DNA of 59,735 nucleotides, taken from NCBI GenBank assembly GCA_037478935.1, contig JBBFLR010000007.1:1-59735 (forward strand), read 5' to 3'. The position numbers and the translations under genes are program-made. Below are positions 27,363-35,226 of the stretch, piece by piece. Source of the stretch: Candidatus Methanosuratincola sp. (lineage in GTDB: Archaea > Thermoproteota > Methanomethylicia > Methanomethylicales > Methanomethylicaceae). The stretch's first letter is position 1, and each line of letters starts with the position of its first letter. The notes under the pieces were generated by a model. The model had not been told where the DNA came from. It searched no databases and saw only the letters and a list, made by a program, of their open reading frames with translations.

Positions 27363-27859
27363 CTAGTTTAAATCAGGGGTTGAAAAATAGTCCAGCTTTT
27401 TTAAGCATGAGACTGCATAAAAGGCATTCTCTAACGTAGGAATCCCTATTCCAATCCTCGCGAAACCGCCGTTGACGCGAAAAGCACCAGTAATGCTCCT
27501 GATGCATTCTTGAGGATGCCTTGGCCTCAACCCGAATATCTCCAGCAGCTCGATTCCTGCGTAGGTCCCCTCCAAATAGGAGATGTGGGCGTTCGGTACC
27601 AAGTCGAATCCTCCAAGCGGACTCCTGCACGCCCTGCGAAAGTCCTTAGTCGTATACAGTACACCCACATCGAAGCCAAGGTTGACCAGCGCGGCAACTG
27701 CACGGTACGTTGCAACCATATTAGAACGGTCATTGCTTCCGAATCTCCATCCCGTTTCTGGAAGTTCAGCAGGAACTGCTGCACAGCCTTTGCGTCAATG
27801 TGCCTGTCGAGCCTCCTAGCAAGGCAAGCATACATAAAAAGCGACTCGAATTCGTTCAA
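27363..27859 (-). pseudogene. Prenyltransferase/squalene-cyclase repeat protein broken by a 1-nt deletion
   Basis: Two overlapping frames join into one sensible protein of about 165 residues if one G is restored at 27744-27748. The DNA reads GAT GGA GA TTC GGA where the family's repeat motif DGGFG needs GAT GGA GGA TTC GGA. Before the lesion comes AKAVQQFLLNFQKRDG, after it FGSNDRSNMVATYRAVAALV; a later repeat reads RVNGGFARIG, as in the alpha-alpha barrel of protein prenyltransferases and squalene cyclases. It is short for the family (often about 300). TTG start at 27859, directly after an in-frame stop. It could be a recent pseudogene, an assembly error or, less likely, a recoding site. It lies just downstream of uppS. 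Confidence 0.78.
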
Positions 27860-27900
27860 TCAATAGTTAATAAATGAATTCTTTAAAAGAGTATGGACCA

Positions 27901-28698
27901 TCATGTGCCGAATCGCCTCTGTCTCCTCTGATAGGTCCTTATCGCCCTAAGGAGATCTATCTTCCTCAGCTCTGGCCAGTAAACGTCCATGAAATAGAAC
28001 TCTGAGTATGCGCTCTGCCACAACAGGAAGCCGCTCAGCCTCTCTTCCCCGGAGGTCCTTATTATGAGATCGGGATCAGGATCCTCTGCTGTGTAGAGGT
28101 GCTTCGCAAACGTCTCTTCGTTTATCTCGCCAATCTCGAGGTCACCGTTTATGACCTCTGCAATTATCTTCCTTGCGGCATCGAGTATCTCGGCCCTGCC
28201 ACCGTAGGCTATCGCGACATTCAGCCTTCTCTCGCTGTAGTCCTTGGTTTTCTCCTCCGCCCTGCGGATGGCTTCCCTTAACGACTCTTTGAGCAGATGT
28301 ACTCTCCCGAGGGCTCTGATCCTCACCTTCCTCTCGTGGATCTCCTTGCTCTCTATCACATCGTTGAATGCCTTCTCTGCCAGGCGGATCAGTGCATCGA
28401 CCTCATCCTTCGGTCTTTTGAGATTCTCTGTGGAGAGTGCATAGACCGTCACTGTTTTGATCCCTATCTCCCAGCACCATTGAAGGACCTCCTTAAGCTT
28501 CTCAAACCCATACTGATGCCCTATCGTGGGATCGAGGTCCAGCTCCCTTGCCCACCGGCGGTTCCCGTCAAGAATCAGGCCCACGTGCTTAGGGACCTCT
28601 CCTTTCTTTATACTGTTGAAAAGCCTCTTTTCGTAGAAATTGTAAATCCAGCCTACGAACCATCCTTTAATCGCGTGGTACGCACTTGAAGCTTTCAT
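27901..28698 (-). CDS. uppS: Cis-prenyltransferase (undecaprenyl/polyprenyl diphosphate synthase)
   Basis: 265 residues. Signature motifs: HVGLILDGNRRWAR (catalytic Asp and diphosphate binding), TVYALSTENLKRP and the C-terminal DLIIRTSGEERLSGFLLWQSAYSEFYF. It condenses isopentenyl diphosphate onto an allylic diphosphate to make long-chain polyprenyl carriers for N-glycosylation in archaea. Product length cannot be told. ATG start at the family-typical position; an A+T-rich AAAATAAATAG about 60 nt upstream may be the promoter. The next gene downstream is the frameshifted prenyltransferase-repeat gene. Confidence 0.96.
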   Translation of the reverse strand: MKASSAYHAIKGWFVGWIYNFYEKRLFNSIKKGEVPKHVGLILDGNRRWARELDLDPTIGHQYGFEKLKEVLQWCWEIGIKTVTVYALSTENLKRPKDEVDALIRLAEKAFNDVIESKEIHERKVRIRALGRVHLLKESLREAIRRAEEKTKDYSERRLNVAIAYGGRAEILDAARKIIAEVINGDLEIGEINEETFAKHLYTAEDPDPDLIIRTSGEERLSGFLLWQSAYSEFYFMDVYWPELRKIDLLRAIRTYQRRQRRFGT

Positions 28699-28817
28699 CT
28701 TACGTACAACCCGGGCTCATTTGAGTCATGAGGATCAGGACGGGAATATGTCGTTATAATCTATTTATTTTGTTTTGGGTTTAGTCTGCTTTTTCGATAC
28801 CCTGGCATAGCATGCCC

Positions 28818-29894
28818 TCAAATCACTATGAGTTCTCTGTTGAATCTGGTCAGATCCCTCCCTCCGCCCTTCTCCACCACCAAGAGGTCCTCTATCCTGA
28901 TTCCATACTTTCCTGGGAGGTAGACTCCTGGCTCGATCGTAATCACGTTGCCTGCCGCCAGCGGGTTCTCATTCGAAGGACCGACCACAGGCGCTTCATG
29001 GATATCGATGCCGACCCCGTGTCCGAGCCCATGGACAAAAAACTTTCCAAGCCCAAGGCGATCGAGTATGCCCCTGGCTACCGCGTCGATCTCCCTGCCA
29101 GAAACCCCATCCCTCACGCTCTCGATGGCCTTCTCCTGCGCTTCCCTCACGGCCTCGTACGCGTTCCTGACCTCTGCACCGGGATCCCCGAAGAAAATTG
29201 TCCTCGTCATGTCCGAGCAGTACCCGCCGTACTTCGCACCAAAATCGATCACGACTGCGTCTCCCTTCGAAGGTTTCCTCGTACTTGGCATCCCGTGGGG
29301 GTAGACCCCTCTCGGCCCTGAAGCAACTATGGTCTCAAAGGCGAAAGATTCTCCCCCCTCCCTCCTCAGGTTGTATTCGAGCTCCGCCGCTATCTCTAGT
29401 TCGCTCATCCCCTCCCTCATGTTGTCCACCGCCTTTTTGATGGCCCTGTCGTTGATGGACTGAGCCTTTTCAATGAGAGCGATCTCGTCTGGGTCTTTCC
29501 TTTCCCTCATCCTTTCGATCAGCCCGCGTAGCGGCTCCAATCTGTACTCCCCGATCTTTTCCCTCAACGCGGTGCTGATTATCCCGTCTTCAAAGCCTAG
29601 TTTTGGGGAGCCCTTCACAATCTTTCTGAGCCTGTCGAGGGGTTTCTCCATGAAATCGGTCTTGACTATCTCTGCCGAATTTACCGAGTCGCTGGTCTCC
29701 TGATAGTCCAGATCAGTCACGATCAGCGATGCTCCCACGTTCCTGTCGACGAATAGGAGCTTACCATAGCTACCCCTGACAAAAGGCGCCCCGGTCAAAT
29801 AGTGGATGTTCTCGGGGCTGAATATTATCGCTCCCTCGAGCCCCATCTGCTCAATACCCGAAACAAGTTCGTTGATTCTCCGTCTATGATCCAC
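28818..29894 (-). CDS. pepQ: M24 metallopeptidase (Xaa-Pro dipeptidase/aminopeptidase)
   Basis: 358 residues: an N-terminal creatinase-like domain (about 1-125), then the pita-bread catalytic domain. The five metal ligands are visible: VIDFGAKYGGYCSDMTRT (two Asp), HGLGHGVGIDIHE (His), VITIEPGVYL (Glu) and GIRIEDLLV (Glu). It cleaves peptides at proline in the cytoplasm. Xaa-Pro dipeptidase and aminopeptidase cannot be separated by eye. It is divergent from the DUF84 gene with a 55-nt spacer. Confidence 0.94.
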   Translation of the reverse strand: MDHRRRINELVSGIEQMGLEGAIIFSPENIHYLTGAPFVRGSYGKLLFVDRNVGASLIVTDLDYQETSDSVNSAEIVKTDFMEKPLDRLRKIVKGSPKLGFEDGIISTALREKIGEYRLEPLRGLIERMRERKDPDEIALIEKAQSINDRAIKKAVDNMREGMSELEIAAELEYNLRREGGESFAFETIVASGPRGVYPHGMPSTRKPSKGDAVVIDFGAKYGGYCSDMTRTIFFGDPGAEVRNAYEAVREAQEKAIESVRDGVSGREIDAVARGILDRLGLGKFFVHGLGHGVGIDIHEAPVVGPSNENPLAAGNVITIEPGVYLPGKYGIRIEDLLVVEKGGGRDLTRFNRELIVI

Positions 29895-29949
29895 TTGCCT
29901 GCACCTGCTAGAAGCGTTCTTATCTGTTCCCCTTTTATGATTATCCCCA

Positions 29950-30519
29950 GTGATTCAATTGTTCGTCGCAGTTGGTTCCTCAAACCCGGTGAAGGTGCAG
30001 GCGGTAAGGAACGTCTTCTCCCTCTTCTTTCCCAAGGTGGATGTGGTCATGGTTGAGGTCCGATCCGTTGTCCCGTCTCAGCCGATTGGCATCGACGAGA
30101 CGATCCGTGGCGCCATCGGGAGGGCAAAGAGAGCGCTGGAGCAGGAGAAGTGTGCAGAGATGGGCGTAGGAATAGAAGCAGGACTATTGCCGGTGCCGCA
30201 TTCAGTATCTGGTTGGATGGATCAGCAGTACGCAGCTATAGCTGACAGGCACAGGAGGGTCACGATCGGCGGGGGTCTGTCGTTCGAATACCCTGCCAGG
30301 GTCGTGTTACAGGTCCTCTCAACTAAAACAGAAGTGGGGAAGGTGATGGACAGACTCACAGGAATCGAGGGTCTCGGGAGGAGGCAGGGGGGTGTAGGAT
30401 ACTTCTCCAAAGGCGCCTTGGATCGGGTCAGGCTCTCGGAACTAGCTGTACTGATGGCAATGATCCCGAGGCTGAATGAAGAGATGTACTTTCCCGGGGA
30501 AAACAAAATGGGTCTGTAA
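29950..30519 (+). CDS. DUF84 (YjjX-like) inosine/xanthosine triphosphatase
   Basis: 189 residues from GTG 29950. The N terminus reads VAVGSSNPVKVQAVRNVF, the nucleotide-binding loop of the ITPase fold; GVGIEAGLLP is the second conserved block and ends in the substrate pocket. It removes non-canonical purine nucleoside triphosphates. Full length, intact. It ends 23 nt from the end of hypE, which runs the other way. Confidence 0.9.
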   Translation: MIQLFVAVGSSNPVKVQAVRNVFSLFFPKVDVVMVEVRSVVPSQPIGIDETIRGAIGRAKRALEQEKCAEMGVGIEAGLLPVPHSVSGWMDQQYAAIADRHRRVTIGGGLSFEYPARVVLQVLSTKTEVGKVMDRLTGIEGLGRRQGGVGYFSKGALDRVRLSELAVLMAMIPRLNEEMYFPGENKMGL

Positions 30520-30542
30520 CCTGGCGCCCCGGGCGTCGGCGT

Positions 30543-31592
30543 TCAGCAGATCCTCGGGGTCGGCTCGCCCAAGGGCGGGTTTATTATCCTTTTGCCTCCT
30601 GCCGAAGTCTCCATTATCACATAGCCAGGCCTCTCACTACGTACAGATCCTATTATCATTGCCCCGTTCCCCTCAGGCAGACCCCTTATCGCCTTGAGCA
30701 CGCCCTCTGCGCTTTCCCTGCTTACGCCTATTATTGCCCTCCCTTCACAGGTGAGCTCCAATGGATCGAGACCGAGCATCTCGCAGGCTCCAATGACTTC
30801 TTGCCTTATCGGTATGTCCTCCTCCCTGATCCATATGCTGACCCCCGATCTCTCAGCCATTTCATTAAGGGCCATTGCCACCCCTCCCCTCGTCGGATCC
30901 TTGGCAGCTGTGACCGTTCCTGTCGACATGGCTGTTTTCATCACCTCCCAGAGTGGTGCGACATCTGAATTTACTGACGTGCTGAAGCTGAGCCCGCTCC
31001 TTAGGGAGGCTATCGCGATCCCATGATCCCCTATCGGGCCGGTTACAATGATGGCGTCCCCTTCCCTGAGCCCTGAGTCAAGTATAGGCTTCCCTTCGAC
31101 TATCCCGATCCCAGTCGTCGAGAGCACGATCTTGTCCAGCTTTCCCTTAGGCATTACCTTGAAGTCCCCGTGCACAATCGCAGTTCCAGTCCGCTCTGCA
31201 GTCTCGTTCATTGATATGACTATCTTTGAAAGGTCCATTACCGGGTAGCCCTCCTCCACAATCACCGTGTCCGTCAATGCGAGCGGTTTGGCCCCTATCA
31301 TTGCGAGGTCGTTGATCGCGCCGCATACCGCGAGCTTCCCGATATCGCCGCCTGGGAAGAACGGAGGATCGACAATGTGGCCGTCAGAGGAGACCGCGAT
31401 CTGAACGCCCTCATAGGGTATGGTTGCGCCGTCGTCGAACTCGTCAAGACCTATGCCATTTCCTACCCTTCGCCTACTTATGTTGCCTATTATTACGCTC
31501 TTTATTAGCTCGTCCATGAGCTTACCGCCAGCACCTTGGCTCAGCTGTATCCGGTCTTTCAAAAAGGGTCGCCCCTCTTTGGTAAACTTCAA
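30543..31592 (-). CDS. hypE: HypE, [NiFe] hydrogenase maturation protein (carbamoyl dehydratase)
   Basis: Up to 349 residues of the PurM/AIR synthase superfamily. The N terminus has QGAGGKLMDELI, then AVCGAINDLAMIGAKP and ATP-binding KDPTRGGVAMALNE. The C terminus ends in PRIC: the terminal Cys that carries the thiocarbamate later dehydrated to the CN ligand of the NiFe site. The frame opens at TTG 31592, but a minus-strand TATA-like AAATATAAG is only about 10 nt upstream, so the TTG at 31562 (giving MKDRIQLSQGAGG) may be the true start. It should serve the Ehb-type hydrogenase at 51.5-53 kb; hypA is nearby. Confidence 0.95.
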   Translation of the reverse strand: MKFTKEGRPFLKDRIQLSQGAGGKLMDELIKSVIIGNISRRRVGNGIGLDEFDDGATIPYEGVQIAVSSDGHIVDPPFFPGGDIGKLAVCGAINDLAMIGAKPLALTDTVIVEEGYPVMDLSKIVISMNETAERTGTAIVHGDFKVMPKGKLDKIVLSTTGIGIVEGKPILDSGLREGDAIIVTGPIGDHGIAIASLRSGLSFSTSVNSDVAPLWEVMKTAMSTGTVTAAKDPTRGGVAMALNEMAERSGVSIWIREEDIPIRQEVIGACEMLGLDPLELTCEGRAIIGVSRESAEGVLKAIRGLPEGNGAMIIGSVRSERPGYVIMETSAGGKRIINPPLGEPTPRIC

Positions 31593-31648
31593 AAAACTTA
31601 TATTTGTATGCCTTTTTGGTATGTGTGTCTTAAGAATGAGGGATTACG

Positions 31649-32035
31649 ATGAGTTATTATCAGGGCAGGGATAGACGAAAGCCCACGGGCGGCACGCTTC
31701 ACCACTCCAGGGAGAAGCGTAAATATGAGCTTGGTTCTGCTCCAACCGAGACATCTCTCGGTACTGGCGAAGATGTAAGGAACATCTCAAGGAACTATGG
31801 CGGCAAAGCCAAACTGAGGCTGGACGAGGCGGTCTACGCAAATGTGATAGACCCAAAAACGAAAACCGCCAAGAAAGTCAAGATAACGAAGGTCAAGTCC
31901 AACCCTTCTAATGTCGATTATTCGCGAAGAGGTGTAATCACGAAGGGTGCAATTATTGAGACCGAGCTGGGAGAGGCAAAGGTATCCTCGAGACCAGGGC
32001 AGGACGGCGTGCTGAACGCAATACTCATGAAGTGA
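31649..32035 (+). CDS. rps8e: 30S ribosomal protein S8e
   Basis: 128 residues, highly basic, with the archaeal/eukaryotic S8e signature SYYQGRDRRKPTGGTLHHSREKRKYELG and the C-terminal GEAKVSSRPGQDGVLNAIL. ATG start with GAGGGA upstream; TATA-like CTTATATTTG near 31600. It sits between hypE and hypA, both on the other strand, ending 8 nt from the end of hypA. Confidence 0.97.
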   Translation: MSYYQGRDRRKPTGGTLHHSREKRKYELGSAPTETSLGTGEDVRNISRNYGGKAKLRLDEAVYANVIDPKTKTAKKVKITKVKSNPSNVDYSRRGVITKGAIIETELGEAKVSSRPGQDGVLNAILMK

Positions 32036-32043
32036 GCTTCTCA

Positions 32044-32421
32044 TCAGCCCCTGTCTACTTTCTTGATACCTTTAATTCTCTTAAGGACAAGCTCCCTCCC
32101 CCTCTCCAACTCTACATCCTGGCTTCCACATGACGGACAGGTCATGCTGTATTCTGAAAGATTCTTACCTCTCTTCAGCTCGCTCGAGGCTCCGCATTTC
32201 AGGCACCTCAGTACGGGCATCCTTTTTCTGATGTAGACGCGACTTCCATCTGCTATTGTGTTCTGGCTCGCTATCCTGATGCAGAACCTGAGCTGCCTGG
32301 GGTCTATGTGGGTCATCTCGCCTACTTCGATATGCATCTCCCTGATCTCTGCTAACCCACTGTTCTTAGCGACCTCGGAGACATACTGTATCAGACTAGC
32401 AGCCAGTGAAAACTCATGCAT
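32044..32421 (-). CDS. hypA: HypA, nickel insertion protein for [NiFe] hydrogenase
   Basis: 125 residues starting MHEFSLA; His2 is the Ni ligand. The Zn domain has two CxxC pairs (CLKCG and CPSCG) near residues 73-93. The frame extends upstream to 32499, but the chosen ATG at 32421 gives the obligatory MHE N terminus and has an 8-nt Shine-Dalgarno match, GGTGATCC, just upstream; the longer form would also overlap SRP19. It delivers nickel to the hydrogenase large subunit with HypB, which is not in the window. Confidence 0.97.
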   Translation of the reverse strand: MHEFSLAASLIQYVSEVAKNSGLAEIREMHIEVGEMTHIDPRQLRFCIRIASQNTIADGSRVYIRKRMPVLRCLKCGASSELKRGKNLSEYSMTCPSCGSQDVELERGRELVLKRIKGIKKVDRG

Positions 32422-32472
32422 TGGGATCACCTTTATTAAAAATCCCGGTCCTAATATCGTTGTCTCGGTGGT

Positions 32473-32784
32473 GTGGGCTTGACTAAAAAAGAGGGGCAAT
32501 TCATCATTTGGCCCGCATACATAGACTCCTCTAAGACAAGGTCAGGGGGAAGGATGATCCCAAAGGAGAGGGCGGTAGACTCGCCATCCGCAGAGGAGAT
32601 CCTAGAGGCTTGCAGGGATCTGTCGTACGTCGCCCAAATCGAGAACGAGAAGAGGTTCCCTCCATCTTGGTGGGAGCGGCCGGGCAGGGTCTTGGTCAGC
32701 AAGAAGGGTGACCAGAAGAAGTTTGAACTGTTGGTCAGAATATCCGGATCAATAACAAAAAGAAGATCCCTAAAAAGAAAGTGA
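32473..32784 (+). CDS. srp19: Signal recognition particle protein SRP19
   Basis: 103 residues with the SRP19 landmarks FIIWPAYIDSSKTRSGGRMIPK and a very basic C terminus (TKRRSLKRK) that binds 7S RNA. It primes SRP54 binding to SRP RNA. Start GTG 32473 (TTG 32479 is an alternative). First of the archaeal srp19-gar1-tfb group; divergent from hypA. Confidence 0.95.
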   Translation: MGLTKKEGQFIIWPAYIDSSKTRSGGRMIPKERAVDSPSAEEILEACRDLSYVAQIENEKRFPPSWWERPGRVLVSKKGDQKKFELLVRISGSITKRRSLKRK

Positions 32785-32886
32785 TGACATGTTTAAGTTA
32801 TTTTAAAACTAGGTGATAAGTCAAGTAAAAGATATAAAACACTAATCGTATATGCTCATAATTACCTTTGTCTTGGAGTTGATGTC

Positions 32887-33180
32887 TTGAACTACTTGGG
32901 GGTCGGCGTTCACATAGGTAAGAGCGGACTTCTGACAATAAGAGCAAAGACCCCCCCAAGGATCGGTTCTCCGGTGATACTCAAGGGATTTGGAGTCGTC
33001 GGGGCTGTGATAGATGTTTTCGGACCCATCAACAACCCGTACGTTTCGGTGAAACTCACGAAGAAGCCCGGTGCTGAAGTTGGTGGACTGGAGTTCTTTA
33101 CAGAGGAACCTCGTCGAAGAATGGTAAGGAGGGGCTCAAAGGGGTATGGAAAGAAACCTGGCAGATATTCGAGAAGTTGA
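32887..33180 (+). CDS. gar1: H/ACA ribonucleoprotein subunit Gar1
   Basis: 97 residues from TTG 32887. The beta-barrel core reads [33 protein letters not shown], with a basic Gly/Arg-rich tail. Gar1 works with Cbf5, Nop10 and L7Ae in RNA-guided pseudouridylation. A TATA-like GATATAAAA lies near 32830-32838. Its end overlaps the TFB frame by 35 nt, the usual archaeal gar1-tfb coupling. Confidence 0.92.
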   Translation: MNYLGVGVHIGKSGLLTIRAKTPPRIGSPVILKGFGVVGAVIDVFGPINNPYVSVKLTKKPGAEVGGLEFFTEEPRRRMVRRGSKGYGKKPGRYSRS

Positions 33181-34084
33181 TGAAATGACTTGCCCTGAAT
33201 GTGGGGCAAAGACGCTGGTTAGAGATTACGAGCGGGCCGAGGTCACTTGCAGGGTATGCGGACTGGTTCTCGGCGACAAGCTCCTAGATCCTGGTCCGGA
33301 ATGGAGGGCTTTTGACAGCGACCAGAGGGACAAGCGATCGCGCGCCGGTGCACCGATAACGCTTACGATACACGACAAGGGTCTGTCCACAATGATTGAC
33401 TGGAGGGACAAAGACAGCTACGGCAAGTCCATCACTTCCAAGAAAAGGGCACAGATCTACCGCCTTAGGAAATGGCAGAGGAGGATAAGGGTATCCGATG
33501 CGTCCGAGAGGAACTTGGCTTTTGCCCTTTCCGAGCTGGAGAGGATGGCATCACAGTTGGGGCTTTCTAGGAACATCAGAGAGGCTTCGGCGCTCCTTTA
33601 CAGGAGGGCTGTTGAGAGCCAGCTCATCAGGGGTCGATCAATCGAGAGCATGACTGGCGCCGCTCTGTATGCATCATGCAGGAAGTATAACGTCCCACTC
33701 ACACTCGACGAGATCTCCTCAGTATCAAGGGCCAGCAAGAAAGAAATAGCAAGGAGTTACAGGTTCGTTTCTAACGAACTCACGATCAAAGTACTTCCAA
33801 CAGACCCCGTCAATTATGTCCCAAGGCTCGTTACGAAACTCAACCTTGACGGAAGAGTACAGCAGAAGGCAGTCGAGATAATCCGTTTCGCAAGCAGCGA
33901 GGGGCTGACCTCTGGGCGCGGTCCGACTGGCGTTGCCGCTGCTGCGGTCTATATCTCCAGCGTACTGCTCGAGGTGAAGCGGACTCAGAGGGACATCGCA
34001 AGCGCCGCGAATGTGACTGAAGTCACTGTCAGAAACCGGTACAAGGAACTTATCGACAAGCTTACCCTTGAAATCTATTTATAG
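33146..34084 (+). CDS. tfb: Transcription initiation factor TFB
   Basis: 312 residues. An N-terminal Zn ribbon (Cys16, Cys19, Cys35, Cys38) is followed by the B-reader/linker segment ([20 protein letters not shown]) and two cyclin repeats (about 110-200 and 205-300) ending in a helix-turn-helix that reads BRE. All expected parts are intact, so it should be a working general factor. A second in-frame ATG at 33185 would delete one Zn-ribbon-flanking segment but keep the cysteines. It overlaps gar1. Confidence 0.97.
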   Translation: MERNLADIREVDEMTCPECGAKTLVRDYERAEVTCRVCGLVLGDKLLDPGPEWRAFDSDQRDKRSRAGAPITLTIHDKGLSTMIDWRDKDSYGKSITSKKRAQIYRLRKWQRRIRVSDASERNLAFALSELERMASQLGLSRNIREASALLYRRAVESQLIRGRSIESMTGAALYASCRKYNVPLTLDEISSVSRASKKEIARSYRFVSNELTIKVLPTDPVNYVPRLVTKLNLDGRVQQKAVEIIRFASSEGLTSGRGPTGVAAAAVYISSVLLEVKRTQRDIASAANVTEVTVRNRYKELIDKLTLEIYL

Positions 34085-34096
34085 CCTCCTTATCAT

Positions 34097-34106
34097 CTTT
34101 TTATAT
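34097..34106 (+). promoter_or_regulatory. TATA box of the Rpc34-like gene
   Basis: TTTTTATATG about 25-30 nt before GTG 34130, implying a leaderless mRNA and excluding the TTG at 34115. Confidence 0.5.
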
Positions 34107-34129
34107 GCACGGATTTGGAAGTGTGTTTT

Positions 34130-34528
34130 GTGGAGGAGTTAGAAGAGAAGCTTATCAGGGCACTACAGAATTCCGCTGACCGGAGCCTGCTCCAAAGCGA
34201 CCTCTGGAAGAGCATAAATTCGAACAGCAGGGAGGTCTCCAGAGCACTTGCAAAGATGGAAAAGAAGGGCATTGTCAGACGTGAGCCCTTCACCGGGGAC
34301 AGCCACAAGACCTACCGCGTGATACTGATAAAAAAAGAACAGAAGGTGCAGATATCCGATGTCGTCTGGTGCTCATGCTTCACATGCCACGACCTCTCCA
34401 GGTGCGGGATGGGTCAGCCCATATCCCCGGAGAACTGCGTCAAGCTCACGATGTCGCTGAGGAACGAATTCATAAAATACCAAAAGTCAGAGGAGATCAA
34501 AAAGGCAGCCTCCTCGGAGAAAGAGTGA
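34130..34528 (+). CDS. Rpc34-like winged-helix protein with an Fe-S-type Cys motif
   Basis: About 132 residues. An N-terminal winged helix (QSDLWKSINSNSREVSRALAKMEKKGIV) is followed by a C-terminal Cys cluster: CSCFTC, then C, then ISPENC. The spacing resembles the [4Fe-4S] region of eukaryotic RNA polymerase III subunit RPC34/RPC6, whose archaeal relatives occur mostly in TACK lineages. The frame opens at TTG 34115, but a TATA box (TTTTTATATG, 34097-34106) places transcription start near 34127, so GTG 34130 as a leaderless start is preferred. Likely a transcription-associated factor; DNA role not proven. Confidence 0.78.
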   Translation: MEELEEKLIRALQNSADRSLLQSDLWKSINSNSREVSRALAKMEKKGIVRREPFTGDSHKTYRVILIKKEQKVQISDVVWCSCFTCHDLSRCGMGQPISPENCVKLTMSLRNEFIKYQKSEEIKKAASSEKE

Positions 34529-34529
34529 G

Positions 34530-35141
34530 ATGCCCGGCAAGGACTCTGTTTTGGGGGACTATTACTACAGGGAAGCCAAGAGGCGGGGATTTCGTTCTAG
34601 GTCTGCCCTCAAGCTTTTGGAGATCTGCCGGCGATTCAGAATAATGAAGCGGGGCGATACTGTCCTTGACTTGGGCGCCGCTCCAGGCGGCTGGCTTCAG
34701 GTCGCCTCCCGTCTCGTTGGCGATGAGGGGGTGGTGATCGGGGTCGACATAAGCGAGATCGACCCCCTCCCATACAAGAACGTAGTGCTCCTGCGCGGGG
34801 ATGCAAGGTCTCCCGAATTGCATGAGTACATTACTAAGGCATCAGGCGGCATGGTTGATGTGATAACTTCTGACATGGCACCAAGGTTCACTGGGATACA
34901 CGATGTCGACCACGGCAGGCAGATACTGCTGGCGGGCATTGCCCTCGAGTTGGCAGATAAATTGCTGAGACCGGGCGGAAGAATGGTCATCAAAGTGCTG
35001 ATGGGATCAGATTTCGACGCGTTTAGGAGGGAGGTGCAAGCCCGTTTCTCGGACGTAAGGATATTCAAGCCCAGCGCCTCAAGAGATTCGAGCTCAGAGG
35101 TCTACCTGGTCTGCCGTGGGTACAGGGGAATACGGCGGTGA
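34530..35141 (+). CDS. rlmE: RlmE/FtsJ family 2'-O-methyltransferase
   Basis: 203 residues. SAM motif DLGAAPGGWLQVA near residue 48; catalytic K-D-K-E tetrad visible as Lys in RSRSALKL, Asp in TSDMAPRFTG, Lys in MVIKVL and Glu in SSSEVYLV. It methylates a ribose in 23S rRNA or, less likely, tRNA. It begins 1 nt after the Rpc34-like stop, so it is cotranscribed with it. Confidence 0.94.
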   Translation: MPGKDSVLGDYYYREAKRRGFRSRSALKLLEICRRFRIMKRGDTVLDLGAAPGGWLQVASRLVGDEGVVIGVDISEIDPLPYKNVVLLRGDARSPELHEYITKASGGMVDVITSDMAPRFTGIHDVDHGRQILLAGIALELADKLLRPGGRMVIKVLMGSDFDAFRREVQARFSDVRIFKPSASRDSSSEVYLVCRGYRGIRR

Positions 35142-35182
35142 CATTGGTAAGCCCCTTCAGGGCTGGCACACCAACAGTTGAG

Positions 35183-35192
35183 CTTTATAAAT
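35183..35192 (+). promoter_or_regulatory. TATA box of the nop5-flpA operon
   Basis: CTTTATAAAT overlaps the ATG at 35191, so that ATG cannot be in the message; transcription would start near 35213. Confidence 0.55.
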
Positions 35193-35226
35193 GTGCATTG
35201 ATAAAGATGAGTCTGGTGCATTTGCT

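Noticed and set aside
32422-32499. N-terminal extension of HypA
   Set aside because: It would lose the obligatory MHE N terminus, ignore a perfect GGTGATCC site and overlap the SRP19 start.
32781-32880. Possible box C/D RNA after srp19 (GTGATGA)
   Set aside because: C box-like element overlaps the srp19 stop codon and no D box follows.
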